This document shows, in pieces, positions 15,775-25,252 of a stretch of DNA of 64,000 nucleotides. Origin of the DNA: Raineyella sp034933565 (lineage in GTDB: Bacteria > Actinomycetota > Actinomycetes > Propionibacteriales > Propionibacteriaceae); the NCBI RefSeq assembly GCF_034933565.1, contig NZ_JAYFNG010000024.1:1-64000 (forward strand), in the 5' to 3' direction. The notes under the pieces are model-generated. The model was not told the origin of the DNA, ran no database searches, and was given only the letters and a program-made list of their open reading frames with translations. The translations under genes and the position numbers were made by a program. The number at the start of each line of letters is the position of its first letter. Position 1 is the first letter of the stretch.

Positions 15775-16773
15775 GGCGCGGCGGGCCGCCGGCACGAGAT
15801 CGGTGTAGGCCGGCCAGGACCCGGCTCCGGTCGCGGCGAGCAGTGCCACCAGACAGGCCTGTTCGACGAGATCGGCCGCCGCGGTCAGCAGCTCGTCGAA
15901 CGATCCGTGCGGGTCGGGCCTGGCCTCCGCCCGCCCGGAGGCCAGGCAGAAGATGGTGTCGCCGTCCATCATCCGGTGCACCGGCCGGATCGCCCGGGCC
16001 AGGCCGTCGTGGGCCACCTGGGCCGTCTTCGTGGCCATCGCCCGGTCCAACGGCGCGTCGGTGAGCACCGTGGCGATCGTCGTGTTGAGCGGCAGCACCG
16101 GGCGGCGGCTGAGTGCCTCGGCGATCGCCGCCCGCTGGTCGGCGGTGGGGGCCGGCAGTTCGCCGCGGGTGTCGGCCCAGGGCCTTCCGGTGCGGACATC
16201 GACCGCCGGGCCCGAGGCATTGAGCACGAGCGCGACGCCCACCCGGTAGGGGCCGGCCGTACGCTCCGCGTAGCCGAAGCCGCCCCGCAGGCCACCGCAG
16301 ATCGCCCCGGTCCCGGCCCCCACCGACCCCACCGGGGGTGTCCCGGCCGGGCCGGTGTCGGCCCGGAACGCGGCGTCCAGCGCCCGCATCCCGAACCCGA
16401 CGTCGGGCCGGTGGTCGGTCACCCCGCCCCGGCCGAGGTCGAAGATCACCGCGGCGGGGACGATCGGCACCACCGTGGACGGCGGGTCGGCGTCGGGCGT
16501 GGACACCGGGAAACCGATCCCCCGCTGCGCCAGGCCGCGCATCACCCCGTCGGCCGCGGCCAGGCCGAAGGCACTGCCCCCGGTCAGGACGACGGCGTGG
16601 ATGCCGTGCACCATCGTGGTGGGTCCCAGCAGGTCGGTCTCCCGTGTCCCGGGGCCACCGCCCCGGACATCGACCCCGGCCACCGCGCCGTCGCGGGCCA
16701 GCACGACGGTCGTCCCGGTGAGCCAGCCGTCCCCCCGGGCGTCGTGGTGGCCGACGGAGAAGCCTTCGATCAT
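15766..16773 (-). CDS. P1/S58-family self-processing peptidase (DmpA/NylC-like)
   Basis: A 335-residue N-terminal-nucleophile amidohydrolase. Landmarks: VGHHDARGDGWLTGTTVV at the N-terminus (seen in parts), VLTGGSAFGLAAADGVM, GAGTGAICGGLRGGFGYA, and the autocleavage site N230-T231 in LPLNTTIATVLTD, where Thr231 would become the free nucleophile of the beta chain as in NylC. Substrates in the family include aminopeptides and oligoamides; none can be assigned here. The ATG at 16773 has TACCGT 6 nt upstream, so it is probably leaderless. Confidence 0.85.
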   Translation of the reverse strand: MIEGFSVGHHDARGDGWLTGTTVVLARDGAVAGVDVRGGGPGTRETDLLGPTTMVHGIHAVVLTGGSAFGLAAADGVMRGLAQRGIGFPVSTPDADPPSTVVPIVPAAVIFDLGRGGVTDHRPDVGFGMRALDAAFRADTGPAGTPPVGSVGAGTGAICGGLRGGFGYAERTAGPYRVGVALVLNASGPAVDVRTGRPWADTRGELPAPTADQRAAIAEALSRRPVLPLNTTIATVLTDAPLDRAMATKTAQVAHDGLARAIRPVHRMMDGDTIFCLASGRAEARPDPHGSFDELLTAAADLVEQACLVALLAATGAGSWPAYTDLVPAARRAGR

Positions 16774-16871
16774 GGAGCCACGGTAATGCGCCGGACCTGG
16801 CCGGGGGGAAGGCGCCGGGTCCGGCGGGATGACGGCGCCGCCCCTCGCCCGGGAGGCGGAAGGATGCCGAT

Positions 16872-16900
16872 TTGCCCCGGCGGGGATCACGAGCTAGAGT
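16872..16900 (+). promoter_or_regulatory. Promoter of the initiator tRNA gene
   Basis: TTGCCC (16872-16877) and TAGAGT (16895-16900) are separated by 17 bp, a good housekeeping promoter. The predicted start is near 16907, about 10 nt before the mature tRNA 5' end. Confidence 0.65.
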
Positions 16901-16916
16901 TCTGTCTCGTTGCCGA

Positions 16917-16993
16917 CGCGGGGTGGAGCAGTTCGGTAGCTCGCTGGGCTCATAACCCAGAGGTCGCAGGTTCAAATCCTGCCCCCGCCACCA
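16917..16993 (+). tRNA. Initiator tRNA-fMet (CAT)
   Basis: 77 nt with encoded CCA. It folds into a cloverleaf with anticodon CAT at 16951-16953, three G:C pairs at the base of the anticodon stem (GGG/CCC) and an unpaired 1:72 position (C1, C72). These two features separate initiator from elongator tRNA-Met. D-loop AGTTCGGTAG and T-loop TTCAAATC are standard. Confidence 0.97.
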
Positions 16994-16995
16994 AT

Positions 16996-17029
16996 CCGGG
17001 TGCGGATCCCTTTCGGGATCCGCACCCGG
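16996..17029 (+). terminator. Strong intrinsic terminator after tRNA-fMet
   Basis: A perfect 15-bp stem CCGGGTGCGGATCCC (16996-17010) with 17015-17029, loop TTTC, followed by TTCATTTTT. This is the only textbook terminator with a T-tract that I noticed in the window. Confidence 0.92.
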
Positions 17030-17105
17030 TTCATTTTTCATCCGGCACCACGACTCCCCGCCGGTGACCGGGACGCAAGGTCGGCGGTGTGGTGTGATGG
17101 CTGGC

Positions 17106-18401
17106 ATGGTCCGCCCGTCCGTCCACCTCGACTATCCCGTCCACGAGCGACGACTTGACAACGGGCTGCGGGTCGTGGTCAGTCCGGACCACGCGACCCC
17201 GACCATCGCGGTCAATCTCTGGTACAACGTCGGGTCCCGCCACGAGTTGCCCCACCGGACAGGCTTCGCGCACCTGTTCGAGCACCTGATGTTCCAGGGC
17301 TCGGGCCACGTCCCGCCGGCCCAGCACATCGCGATCCTGGAGGCGGTCGGCGCCACCGCCAACGCCACCACCTCCTTCGACCGGACGAACTACTACGAGA
17401 GCGGCCCGGCGGGCGTCCTCGACCTCGCACTGTGGCTGGAGGCCGACCGGATGGGCACCCTGCTGTCCGCACTGGACCGCGCGAACCTGGACAACCAGCG
17501 CGACGTGGTCAAGGAGGAGAAGCGCCAGCGCTACGACAACGTGCCGTACGGGGACTCGTTCCGGCACCTGCTCGAGCTGTCCTTCCCGGCCCTGCACCCC
17601 TACTCCCACCCCACCATCGGCTCGATGGAGGACCTCGACGCCGCCACCCTGGACGATGTCCGGATCTTCTTCCAGGCGCACTACATGCCCGGCAACGCCG
17701 TGCTGTCGATCGTCGGGGACATCTCCCCCGACGAGGCCTGGCAGCGGGCCGATCACTACTTCTCCCCGATCGCCCCCCGGGTGCTCGGCGAACGGTGCGT
17801 CGCCGAGCCGCTGCCGCCGATCACCGGGCTGCCCCGGCGCGACCTCGAACAACCCGTGCCGGCGGACGCCGTCCACCTGTGCTGGCGGCTCCCGGCGCTC
17901 GACACCCGGACGTACGACGCCATCAGGCTGGCGATGGGCGTGCTGGGAGACGGCCAGACGTCGCGGCTGTACCGGGCCCTGGTCCACGACAGCGACCTGG
18001 CCGAATCCGCCGGAGGCGGGACCGTCGGCCTGATCGACGGCACCTCGCTCGGTTTCGTCGTCGCCCGCGCCCGCGACGCCACCGCCGAACAGCTCGAGGA
18101 AGCGGTCTGCGCCGTGGTGGCCGACTACCTGGCCGAGGGCCCCACCCCCGAGGAACTCGCCCGGGCCCGGGCCCAACATGAGCTCCTGACGCTGCAGAAC
18201 CTCGCCTCGGCGACCGACCGGGCCGACCTGCTCTCCGGGTACGCGACGCTGTGCGACGACCCGACGCTGGTGAACCGACGACTGCAGCAGGTGCTGGAAC
18301 TGTCCGACGAGGAGGTGGCCACCGCTGCCGCCGAGCACCTCGCCCCGGAGCACCGGGCCACACTCGCCTACCACTCCCTCCTGCGCCGGGAGCCGGCATG
18401 A
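17106..18401 (+). CDS. M16 zinc metallopeptidase, catalytic subunit
   Basis: A 431-residue pitrilysin-family protease. The inverted zinc motif HxxEH is at His56-His60 (FAHLFEHLMFQGS), with the downstream Glu region VVKEEKRQRYDN. The usual two-domain M16B layout follows, ending after the LSDEEVATAAAEHL helix. It presumably forms a heterodimer with the next gene, whose ATG overlaps its stop (18398-18401). The start at 17106 is favoured by TGTGAT 7 nt upstream; 17097 is an in-frame alternative. Confidence 0.9.
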   Translation: MVRPSVHLDYPVHERRLDNGLRVVVSPDHATPTIAVNLWYNVGSRHELPHRTGFAHLFEHLMFQGSGHVPPAQHIAILEAVGATANATTSFDRTNYYESGPAGVLDLALWLEADRMGTLLSALDRANLDNQRDVVKEEKRQRYDNVPYGDSFRHLLELSFPALHPYSHPTIGSMEDLDAATLDDVRIFFQAHYMPGNAVLSIVGDISPDEAWQRADHYFSPIAPRVLGERCVAEPLPPITGLPRRDLEQPVPADAVHLCWRLPALDTRTYDAIRLAMGVLGDGQTSRLYRALVHDSDLAESAGGGTVGLIDGTSLGFVVARARDATAEQLEEAVCAVVADYLAEGPTPEELARARAQHELLTLQNLASATDRADLLSGYATLCDDPTLVNRRLQQVLELSDEEVATAAAEHLAPEHRATLAYHSLLRREPA

Positions 18402-19777
18402 GCTACGACTTCCTCCGCCGCCCGCCGCGCCCGCGCCCGGCCCCCGCCGCACCGCCGGTCTGGCGCGCCCCGCTGCCCGCCGAGCGGGTGCTCGACAACG
18501 GGATGCGTGTCGTGGTGCACCAGCTGCCCGGACAGCACGTCGTGTCCGGGGCACTGGTGATCGACCTTCCGCTCGCCACCGAGCCGCGTCGGCTGGAGGG
18601 CGTCGCCACGATCGGTGCCCGCTGCCTGGACGAAGGCACCGGCCCGCATCCGGGCACGGCCTTCGCCGAGGAGCTGGCGCGCCAGGGGGCCGTGCTGTCC
18701 CTGTCCGTCGCCCAGGCCGGGATCAGGCTCTTCCTCGACGTGCCGATCACCCATCTCGACGGCGCGCTGGCCCTCTTCGCCGAGGCGGTGACCCGCCCGG
18801 CCCTGGCGTCGGCGGACATCGAGCGACACATTGCGCTGCGGCTCGCCGAGCTCGACCAGGTGCTCTCCCGGCCCGCGTCCTTCACCTCGCTGCTGTTGCG
18901 GGCGGTGGTGTTCGACGAGCACAGCCGCGCCCAGCGGCCCGCGGGCGGTACCCGGCAGACCCTGACCCGGATCAGCCCGGACGACGTCCGTACCTTCCAC
19001 GCCCGGCATGTCGACCCGGCCCGGGCCACGCTGGTGCTCGGTGGAGACTTCACCGGCACCGATCCCGTCGCGCTGGTCGAGGCGGCCTTCGGCGGGTGGA
19101 CCGGCATCGGCCTGCCGCCCGCGGCGCACCCGGCGCCGGGCGCGGCGGCCCGCTCGGTGGTCCTCGCCGACCGCCCCGGCGCGGTGCAGACCGATGTCGC
19201 GTTCGGCGGTCCGGCCCCGGACCGCAAGGACCCACGCTGGGCCGACCTGAGGGTGGCCACCCACGCCGTCGGCGGGGCGTTCTGGAGCCGGCTGAACCGG
19301 GTGCTGCGGGAGGAGCGGGGCTACACGTACGGCATCTCGATGGGTCTGCTGCCGTTCCGCGCCGGCGGTACGTACTCGGTGACGTCGAGCTTCCGCACCG
19401 AGGTGGCACCGGCAGCGGTGGTGCAGGCCCGCGACCTGATGTCGCTGCAGACCGCACCGCTGACCGCGGACGAGGTGACGGATGCCGTCGCGTACGCGTC
19501 GGGCCTGCTGCCGTTGCGCCTCGCCACCGCCCGCGGGGTCGTCGACCAGACCGCCTCGAATGTGCTCAACGGCCTGTCGCTCGGCTACGTCAACGACCAC
19601 CTGGAACGGATGCGCGCCGTCACCCCGGCCTCGGCGACCGCCGCGTACGGTGAGGTGGTCGACCCCGGCACCATGAGCCTGGTGCTGGCCGGGGACGCCG
19701 ACGCCCTGGCGGGACCGCTCGCCGAGGCCGGCATCGTCCCCGACCGCGTCGTCCGCCCGGAGGACGTGGTCGGGTGA
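18398..19777 (+). CDS. M16 peptidase-like partner subunit (no zinc motif)
   Basis: A 459-residue M16 fold protein without HxxEH; the matching region reads IGARCLDEGTG. It keeps the Arg/Tyr substrate-binding signature of the non-catalytic subunit in RLNRVLREERGYTYGI. By analogy with bacterial M16B heterodimers, it completes the closed chamber of the upstream zinc subunit. Coupled to that gene by an ATGA overlap. Pro/Arg-rich N-terminal 25 residues are probably flexible. Confidence 0.88.
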   Translation: MSYDFLRRPPRPRPAPAAPPVWRAPLPAERVLDNGMRVVVHQLPGQHVVSGALVIDLPLATEPRRLEGVATIGARCLDEGTGPHPGTAFAEELARQGAVLSLSVAQAGIRLFLDVPITHLDGALALFAEAVTRPALASADIERHIALRLAELDQVLSRPASFTSLLLRAVVFDEHSRAQRPAGGTRQTLTRISPDDVRTFHARHVDPARATLVLGGDFTGTDPVALVEAAFGGWTGIGLPPAAHPAPGAAARSVVLADRPGAVQTDVAFGGPAPDRKDPRWADLRVATHAVGGAFWSRLNRVLREERGYTYGISMGLLPFRAGGTYSVTSSFRTEVAPAAVVQARDLMSLQTAPLTADEVTDAVAYASGLLPLRLATARGVVDQTASNVLNGLSLGYVNDHLERMRAVTPASATAAYGEVVDPGTMSLVLAGDADALAGPLAEAGIVPDRVVRPEDVVG

Positions 19778-19778
19778 G

Positions 19779-19802
19779 TGCCCGCCCGGCGCCGGGCGGG
19801 CA
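19779..19802. terminator. 24-bp perfect palindrome between convergent genes
   Basis: TGCCCGCCCGGC (19779-19790) is followed directly by its reverse complement (19791-19802). It lies 2 bp after the M16 stop and 15 bp before the UPF0182 stop. It is read equally from both sides, so a bidirectional terminator is likely. Confidence 0.65.
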
Positions 19803-19817
19803 TCCTGGGCCGGCGGA

Positions 19818-22694
19818 CTAGCCGCCCATCATCGCCTGGCGCGCCCGCTCCACCGCCGCCTGGGCGTCCTGCTGCCGCTTCTGGTAGGTCCCCAGGTCGC
19901 CGGCCTTCAGGGCCTTGTCCGCGTCGCTGAACGCCTGCTGCGCATCGGCGACCGCCTTCTGCAGGGCGGCCTGGGCGATCGGCGAGGACGTGGCGGTCGA
20001 GGACGAGGAGGTCGCGGCCGAGCCGGTGGAGGTGGCCTGCGCGGGCGCACCGGTCTCACCGGTGGTGGCCCCCGCGTTGCCGGCGAAGACCTGGTCGAGC
20101 GACTCCTGGAGGGTCGTGCCGATGCCGACCGACTGGCCGAACCTCGACATCACGAAGGTCAGCGCCGGGTAGGCCCCGGTCGCCCCCTGCCGCTCGGTGT
20201 AGACCGGCTGGACGTACAGCAGGCCACCGCCGACCGGCAGGGTGAGCAGGTTGCCGTACGCCGCATTGGCGGCGCCCTGGTTGAGGTAGGGACGCAGCCG
20301 GGTGGCGACCTGTTCGTTCGTCGTCATCGCATTGAACGTCTGGCCGGGACCGTCGATCTGGGTCTGGTCGGACATCCGCAGGATGCGGATCCTGCCGTAG
20401 TCCGGGCTGGCCGCGTCGGCGTTCACCGCCATGTACGAGGCGAGGTTGGAACGGGCGTTCGGGACGTAGACCGACGTCAGGCTGAAGATCGGATTGGCGT
20501 CACCGGGCCACTTGACCGACAGATAGTAGGGCTGCTCCTTGTTGCCCTGGCCCTGGACCGGATCGTCCGGGATCTGCCACAGGTCGGTGCGCTGGTACCA
20601 CTGGTGCGGGTCGGTCATGTGGTAGCGGGCCAGCACCTCGCGCTGCACCTGGAAGAGGTCCTCCGGGTAGCGCAGGTGGTTGAGCAGCTCCGGGGAGATC
20701 GCGTCCCGGCTCTTCACCAGGCCCGGGAAGGTCTTCTCCCAGGTCTGCAGGATCGGGTCCGACTGGTCCCAGGCATAGAGGTCGACGGTCCCGTCGTACG
20801 CGTCCACCACGGCCTTGACCGAGTTGCGCATGTAGTTGATCGACCGACCGCCGGCCCCCAGGCCGGTGTCGGTGGCCCGCTGCGAGGAGGTCGCCGAGTC
20901 GAGGTTGACCCGCTGTGCGTTCGGGTAGGTGTTGGACGTGGTGTAGCCGTCGACGATCCAGACCAGCCGACCGTTGACGACGGCCGGGTAGATGTTGGAG
21001 TCCACGGTGAGCCACGGGGCGGCCGCCTGCACCCGCTCGGTCGGGGTGCGGTTGTAGATGATCCGCGAGTCGGCGTTCACCCGGTCCGAGAGCAGGATGT
21101 TCGGGTCGGCGAACCGGATGGCGTAGAGCGCCCGGGTGATCGTGCTGCCGATCGACACGCCGCCCTTGCCGTCGTACGTGAACATCTTCGAGCCGCCGCT
21201 CTGGTCGCCCCCGCCGGGCGTGTCCAGCTCCACCGGGGGGGCACCGGCCGGCGCTCCGACGATCGAGTAGTCGGTGTGCAGCTGACCGAAGTAGACCCGC
21301 GACTGTCGCTCGTCGAGCTTGCCGGTCGGCGGGATGTCCTTCTCGATCCAGTCCGGCTGGCCCTCGGCCTGGCGCCGGTTGCCGTACGCCGCGACCATGC
21401 CGTAGCCGTGCGTGTACACGGTGTGGATGTTGTTCCAGCTCTTCGAGTCGAGCCCGTTGAGGTCGATCTCGCGAGCGGCGACGACGACGTCGCTCTCCTG
21501 GCCGTCGAGGGTGTAACGGTCGACGTCGAGGGTCTTGGGGAACTGGTAGAAGCCACGCACCTGCTGGAACTGCTCGTACGCCGGAGCGACCACCTTGGGG
21601 TCGATCAACCGGATGCCGGGCAGGGCCTCCGCGTCGGCCCGCAGCTGCCCGGCCGAGGTCTTGGTCACCGCGGTGTAGTCCTGGATCTGCACGTCGGACA
21701 GGCCGTAGGCCTGACGGGTGGCGGCGATGTGCGCCTCGATGTACGGCTTCTCCTTGTCCGGTTCGTCCGGGTTGACCGAGAAGGCCTGCACGACCGCGGG
21801 ATAGATCAGGCCGAGGATGAGCCCGGACAGCACCAGCAGGATGACGGCGGCCACCGGGATGCGCCACCGGCGCAGGGCGGCGTTGGCGAAGAACAGCAGC
21901 GCACACAACACGGTGATCACCGCGAGGATGAGCTGGGCGGCGGACCGTACGTGCGCGTCGGTGTAGCCGATGCCGGTGAGCAGCTGACCGGAGGTGACCT
22001 GCAGGCCGTAGCGGTCGAAGACGCGCAGCGCCGCGTACACCAGCAGGACCGCGCCGATCAGGATCGACAGGTGGATCTGGGCGCCGGCCGAGGACCGGGC
22101 ACCGCGTTCCAGCCGCAAGGCCCCGGACAGGTAATGGATCACCAGGGCGACCAGACCGCTCAGGACCAGGCAGGTGATCAGGAAGTTCAGCGTCATCCGC
22201 CAGAACGGCAGGTCGAAGACGTAGAAGCTCGGGTCGAGACCGAAGCCGGCCTCGGGACTGCCGAACGGGGTCCGGTGCAGCCAGGCCAGCACGGTGTCGA
22301 CGTTGCCGGAGATGCCGAAGCCGGCGAAGAGCCCCAGGACGCTGCCGAAGACGATCAGCACCGTACGGAAGCGGCCGCTGAACAGCACGTGCCGGTAGGT
22401 CTCCAGCAGGCTGCTCTGGGCGGTCGGACGGGTGCGTGGTCGCAGCCGCAGGGCGATCAGGCCGTTGCCGATCACCAGCCCCGCCATGATCGCCGCACCG
22501 AGCACGAACAGGACGACCGAGGTCAGCAGCCGGGTGGAGAAGACGCTCGAGTACCCGAGGTTGCGGTACCACAGGAAGTCGGTCCAGACATTGGACGTCA
22601 CCGCCAGCAGCACCATCAGCACTGCCACGGCGACCAGCGTGATCAGCAGGGGATGCGGCTTGTGACGGGGTCGGGCCGGGGAGGCGGTGCTCAC
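19818..22694 (-). CDS. UPF0182 family large membrane protein
   Basis: A 958-residue protein with seven N-terminal transmembrane helices within about residues 15-315, then a large extracytoplasmic domain (about 320-880) rich in Tyr/Trp/Asp. A low-complexity Ala/Ser/Thr stretch and a charged C-terminal helix (about 905-958, likely coiled coil) end the protein. The family (Rv3193c in M. tuberculosis) is conserved and has no established function. GTG start with AAGGAAG about 7 nt upstream. The PPA1309-family and Lon-like genes beside it are the usual partners. Confidence 0.92.
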   Translation of the reverse strand: MSTASPARPRHKPHPLLITLVAVAVLMVLLAVTSNVWTDFLWYRNLGYSSVFSTRLLTSVVLFVLGAAIMAGLVIGNGLIALRLRPRTRPTAQSSLLETYRHVLFSGRFRTVLIVFGSVLGLFAGFGISGNVDTVLAWLHRTPFGSPEAGFGLDPSFYVFDLPFWRMTLNFLITCLVLSGLVALVIHYLSGALRLERGARSSAGAQIHLSILIGAVLLVYAALRVFDRYGLQVTSGQLLTGIGYTDAHVRSAAQLILAVITVLCALLFFANAALRRWRIPVAAVILLVLSGLILGLIYPAVVQAFSVNPDEPDKEKPYIEAHIAATRQAYGLSDVQIQDYTAVTKTSAGQLRADAEALPGIRLIDPKVVAPAYEQFQQVRGFYQFPKTLDVDRYTLDGQESDVVVAAREIDLNGLDSKSWNNIHTVYTHGYGMVAAYGNRRQAEGQPDWIEKDIPPTGKLDERQSRVYFGQLHTDYSIVGAPAGAPPVELDTPGGGDQSGGSKMFTYDGKGGVSIGSTITRALYAIRFADPNILLSDRVNADSRIIYNRTPTERVQAAAPWLTVDSNIYPAVVNGRLVWIVDGYTTSNTYPNAQRVNLDSATSSQRATDTGLGAGGRSINYMRNSVKAVVDAYDGTVDLYAWDQSDPILQTWEKTFPGLVKSRDAISPELLNHLRYPEDLFQVQREVLARYHMTDPHQWYQRTDLWQIPDDPVQGQGNKEQPYYLSVKWPGDANPIFSLTSVYVPNARSNLASYMAVNADAASPDYGRIRILRMSDQTQIDGPGQTFNAMTTNEQVATRLRPYLNQGAANAAYGNLLTLPVGGGLLYVQPVYTERQGATGAYPALTFVMSRFGQSVGIGTTLQESLDQVFAGNAGATTGETGAPAQATSTGSAATSSSSTATSSPIAQAALQKAVADAQQAFSDADKALKAGDLGTYQKRQQDAQAAVERARQAMMGG

Positions 22695-22812
22695 GTGACA
22701 CTTCCTTGTTCGCGGAACGTGGGACTGGGCGGAATACGACGCGGCGGGCTTCGGAAGGTCCGGCGCCCTCCCATCCTAGGCGGCGGGCAAGATCGTCGGC
22801 CGCCGGCGGCTG

Positions 22813-23460
22813 TCAGCGCAGCGTACGGCTGAGCAGTTCGGACAGCCCGGGGGCCAGGTCGGGCCCGCCGAGCAGGTCGTCCGGATCCGACGCCAGCCGG
22901 GCCAGGCTCTGCCGTTGCCCCGACCGCAGCACTCCGGCGACCACTCGGATGTCCTGGCGGCGGGGGTGCTCCGCGACGTAGCGGGCCGCCTCGTCCCGGT
23001 CGTCGGGCACCGCCGCTTCGGCATCGGCCGGCAGGAAGGCCCGCTCGATGGCCAGCGCGCATCCCTCGACGGTGTCGGGCCAGGCGATCCCCTGCAGGGC
23101 CTCCACGACGTCCTCGCCGGCGTGCCAGGTGTCCTGTTCGATGGAGCTGATCGCGTCCGGCGGCCGGTGCTCGGCGTCCAGCGCGTCGGCCAGGTGCGGT
23201 TCGACGGCGACGAGGTCGGCCGTCCGCACCAGGGCGAACAGCCGGGCCGGCTGGTCCCAGCCGAGGGCGGAGACGTGCCGCTCGATCTCCATCAGGGCGG
23301 CGACCAGCGCGTCGGACGCGGCATCGTCGTCGGCATCACGCGCGGCTTCGGCGGACGCGGCATCGGCATCGAACGCGGGGTCGGACGCAGCGGCCTCGGC
23401 GGGCGCGGCCAGGCTGTCGGGCGTCTGCGCGGCGGGATCGACAGGATCGGGGGTGGTCAT
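22813..23460 (-). CDS. PPA1309-family conserved protein
   Basis: A 215-residue protein with an Ala/Asp-rich acidic N-terminal 45 residues and a conserved body: LMEIERHVSALGWDQPARLFALV, then ISSIEQDTWHAG, WPDTVEGCALAIERAFLP and ARYVAEHPRRQDIRVVAGVL (each seen in parts). This matches the actinobacterial family named after Cutibacterium acnes PPA1309, found between UPF0182 and the PDZ-Lon-like protease. The function is unknown. It is probably cytoplasmic; no signal or membrane segment is visible. Confidence 0.82.
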   Translation of the reverse strand: MTTPDPVDPAAQTPDSLAAPAEAAASDPAFDADAASAEAARDADDDAASDALVAALMEIERHVSALGWDQPARLFALVRTADLVAVEPHLADALDAEHRPPDAISSIEQDTWHAGEDVVEALQGIAWPDTVEGCALAIERAFLPADAEAAVPDDRDEAARYVAEHPRRQDIRVVAGVLRSGQRQSLARLASDPDDLLGGPDLAPGLSELLSRTLR

Positions 23461-23490
23461 CGGGCCCTCCTGGGCGGGTCGGGAGTGGTG

Positions 23491-23558
23491 GTGTCCGGAC
23501 CCTGGGAGTGTCCGGAGCCTGAGGGTGTCAGGAGCCTTGGGATATCAGGAGCAGTGCG
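23491..23558. repeat. Four 17-bp tandem repeats spanning the Lon-like protease stop
   Basis: Units at 23491, 23508, 23525 and 23542, based on GTGTCCGGAGCCTGRGG. The last unit contains the stop codon (23545-23547) of the leftward protease gene, as in the other 3'-end arrays. It fills the gap to the PPA1309-family gene. Confidence 0.88.
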
Positions 23559-24669
23559 GCAGGCCGGCGACCGGGGTCTGCGGCCGGGACAGGACATCGA
23601 TCGCCTGCTGGAGGTTGTCGACGGGCACCAGCGGCAGGGCGGTGTGCAGGCCGACCGCTTCGTCGCAGTTGCCGCGCGGGATCAGGAACAGCGCCGCCCC
23701 GGCCGCCTTGGCACCGGCGACCTTGGACGGCAGTCCGCCGATCGACCCGACAGTGCCGTCGGGATCGATGGTGCCGGTGGCGGCGATCACCCGGCCGCCG
23801 GTGAGGTCACCCGGCGTCAGCCGATCGTCGACCGCCAGGGCGAGGACCAGCCCGGCGCTGGGGCCGCTGATGGCCGGGTCGATGCCGAAGCCGACCGTGC
23901 CGGGGTGGTCGTAGCCGACGCCCACGGTGGCACCGATCCGGGGCTGGGAGGGGTCGTCGGGTGCGGCGACCGTGGGCACGGTGACATCCCGGCGGACACC
24001 AGCGCGCAGCACGCCGACCTGCACGGTCTCACCGACCCGGCGGGCGCGGATCCGCGCGGTGGCGTCGGTCGGGGTGGAGACGGCCGTCCCGTCGATCGCC
24101 ACGAGGGTGTCGCCGGGTTCCAGCCGCCCGTCGGCGGGTGAGCCGATGCTCACCCCGACGACCTTGGTCACCTCGGTGACCGGGACCCCAGCGCTGCGCA
24201 GGCCGGCCACGATCGCCGACTGCTGGGCGTTGTCCATCATCCGGGTGCCCTCGGCGGTGCTCTCCTGCTGGGTGGTGCCGGGGGCGTACACCGCCGCGCG
24301 CGGCAGCACCTCGCGCCACGGCAGCCAGTAGGCGGCCAGCGCGGCGGGCAGGGTCAGCCGGGAGTCGGCCCGGGTCACCCCGACGGTGGTCAATCGGAAC
24401 TGGCCATCGGTCGGGTAGGTGGTGAGCCCGCTGATCTGCACCGCCTGGCCCGGCCCGGAGGCCGCGGCCCCCAGCACGTCGACGGTCCGGCCGGGGCTCC
24501 AGGTGACGTACGGGACGGGCACCAGCGCGAGGATCATCGCCAGCACGACGAAGGCGGCGGCCGCTACTGCGGTCGTCGTCGGCATCGGGCCGAACACCCG
24601 GCGCAGCCAGGCGGTGGCCCGACGCCACGGGGAGCGGCCGGTCCGGGCCGCGTCCCGCCGAGGGGTCAC
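23545..24669 (-). CDS. Membrane-anchored PDZ-Lon (S16) protease, YlbL type
   Basis: A 374-residue protein: basic cytoplasmic N-terminus, one transmembrane helix (about 30-53), PDZ domain (about 155-230, VSIGSPADGRLEPGDTLVAI seen in parts) and an S16 Lon proteolytic domain with the catalytic dyad Ser271 (ISGPSAGLVLALA) and Lys316 (LPSKVAGAKAAG). There is no ATPase domain. Homologues sit next to UPF0182 in many Actinobacteria (Rv3194c). The GTG at 24669 overlaps the moaE stop (GTGA); a TTG at 24681 is possible. Confidence 0.9.
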   Translation of the reverse strand: MTPRRDAARTGRSPWRRATAWLRRVFGPMPTTTAVAAAAFVVLAMILALVPVPYVTWSPGRTVDVLGAAASGPGQAVQISGLTTYPTDGQFRLTTVGVTRADSRLTLPAALAAYWLPWREVLPRAAVYAPGTTQQESTAEGTRMMDNAQQSAIVAGLRSAGVPVTEVTKVVGVSIGSPADGRLEPGDTLVAIDGTAVSTPTDATARIRARRVGETVQVGVLRAGVRRDVTVPTVAAPDDPSQPRIGATVGVGYDHPGTVGFGIDPAISGPSAGLVLALAVDDRLTPGDLTGGRVIAATGTIDPDGTVGSIGGLPSKVAGAKAAGAALFLIPRGNCDEAVGLHTALPLVPVDNLQQAIDVLSRPQTPVAGLPHCS

Positions 24670-25091
24670 AGACCGACCCAACCGGTCACACCGTCGGCGA
24701 AGGACTGGCGCTTCCAGATCGGCACCTCCGACTTGATCCGGTCGATCAGCACCCGGCAGGCGTCCAGGGCGGGCGCCCGGTGTGCGGCACCGACGGCGAC
24801 TGTCACAGCGACGTCACCGACCGCGAGCCGGCCGATCCTGTGCTCGGCCCGCGCGATCAGCACGTCGTACGCCCCGGCGACCTCGGCGACCAGCGCGGCC
24901 AGAGTGTCCTCGGCAGTCGGGTGGGCGGAGTACTCGAGCCACCGCACAGCGGATCCGGGACCTGCCGGGTCGTGGTCGCGGACCAGCCCGACGAACATCC
25001 CGACGCCGCCGACGGCGGGGTCTGCGACCGCGGCGAGCATGTCGTCGACCCGCAGTGATCCGTCCGTCACCCGTGCACTGGTCCGCAGCAT
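24666..25091 (-). CDS. moaE: Molybdopterin synthase large subunit
   Basis: A 141-residue catalytic subunit of MPT synthase, which adds sulfur from MoaD thiocarboxylate to cPMP. Landmarks: GGVGMFVGLVRDHD, LEYSAHPTAE, AEHRIGRLAVGDVAV, AHRAPALDACR and PIWKRQ with the catalytic Lys. No moaD or other cofactor gene is nearby. TAAAGT (25098-25103) is 6 nt before the ATG, so it is probably leaderless. It forms an operon with the downstream Lon-like protease gene. Confidence 0.92.
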   Translation of the reverse strand: MLRTSARVTDGSLRVDDMLAAVADPAVGGVGMFVGLVRDHDPAGPGSAVRWLEYSAHPTAEDTLAALVAEVAGAYDVLIARAEHRIGRLAVGDVAVTVAVGAAHRAPALDACRVLIDRIKSEVPIWKRQSFADGVTGWVGL

Positions 25092-25103
25092 GCCTCGACT
25101 TTA

Positions 25104-25166
25104 CCCAACCGCGGCGGACCGATGCCCAACCGCGGCGCGCCGACACCCAGCCGCAGCGTGCCGCCC
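25104..25166. repeat. Three 21-bp tandem repeats in the moaE upstream region
   Basis: Units at 25104, 25125 and 25146 begin CCCAACCGCGGCG, CCCAACCGCGGCG and CCCAGCCGCAGCG. They start 1 bp beyond the moaE -10-like element, in the divergent moaE/DUF2342 spacer (25092-25252). Confidence 0.85.
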
Positions 25167-25252
25167 CGGGGGGCACCTTGGTGGATGCGGTTCAATGGAC
25201 GCAGTCAGGATGCCCACGAGCATCAGGATGCCCCACGAGCAGGAGTGACATC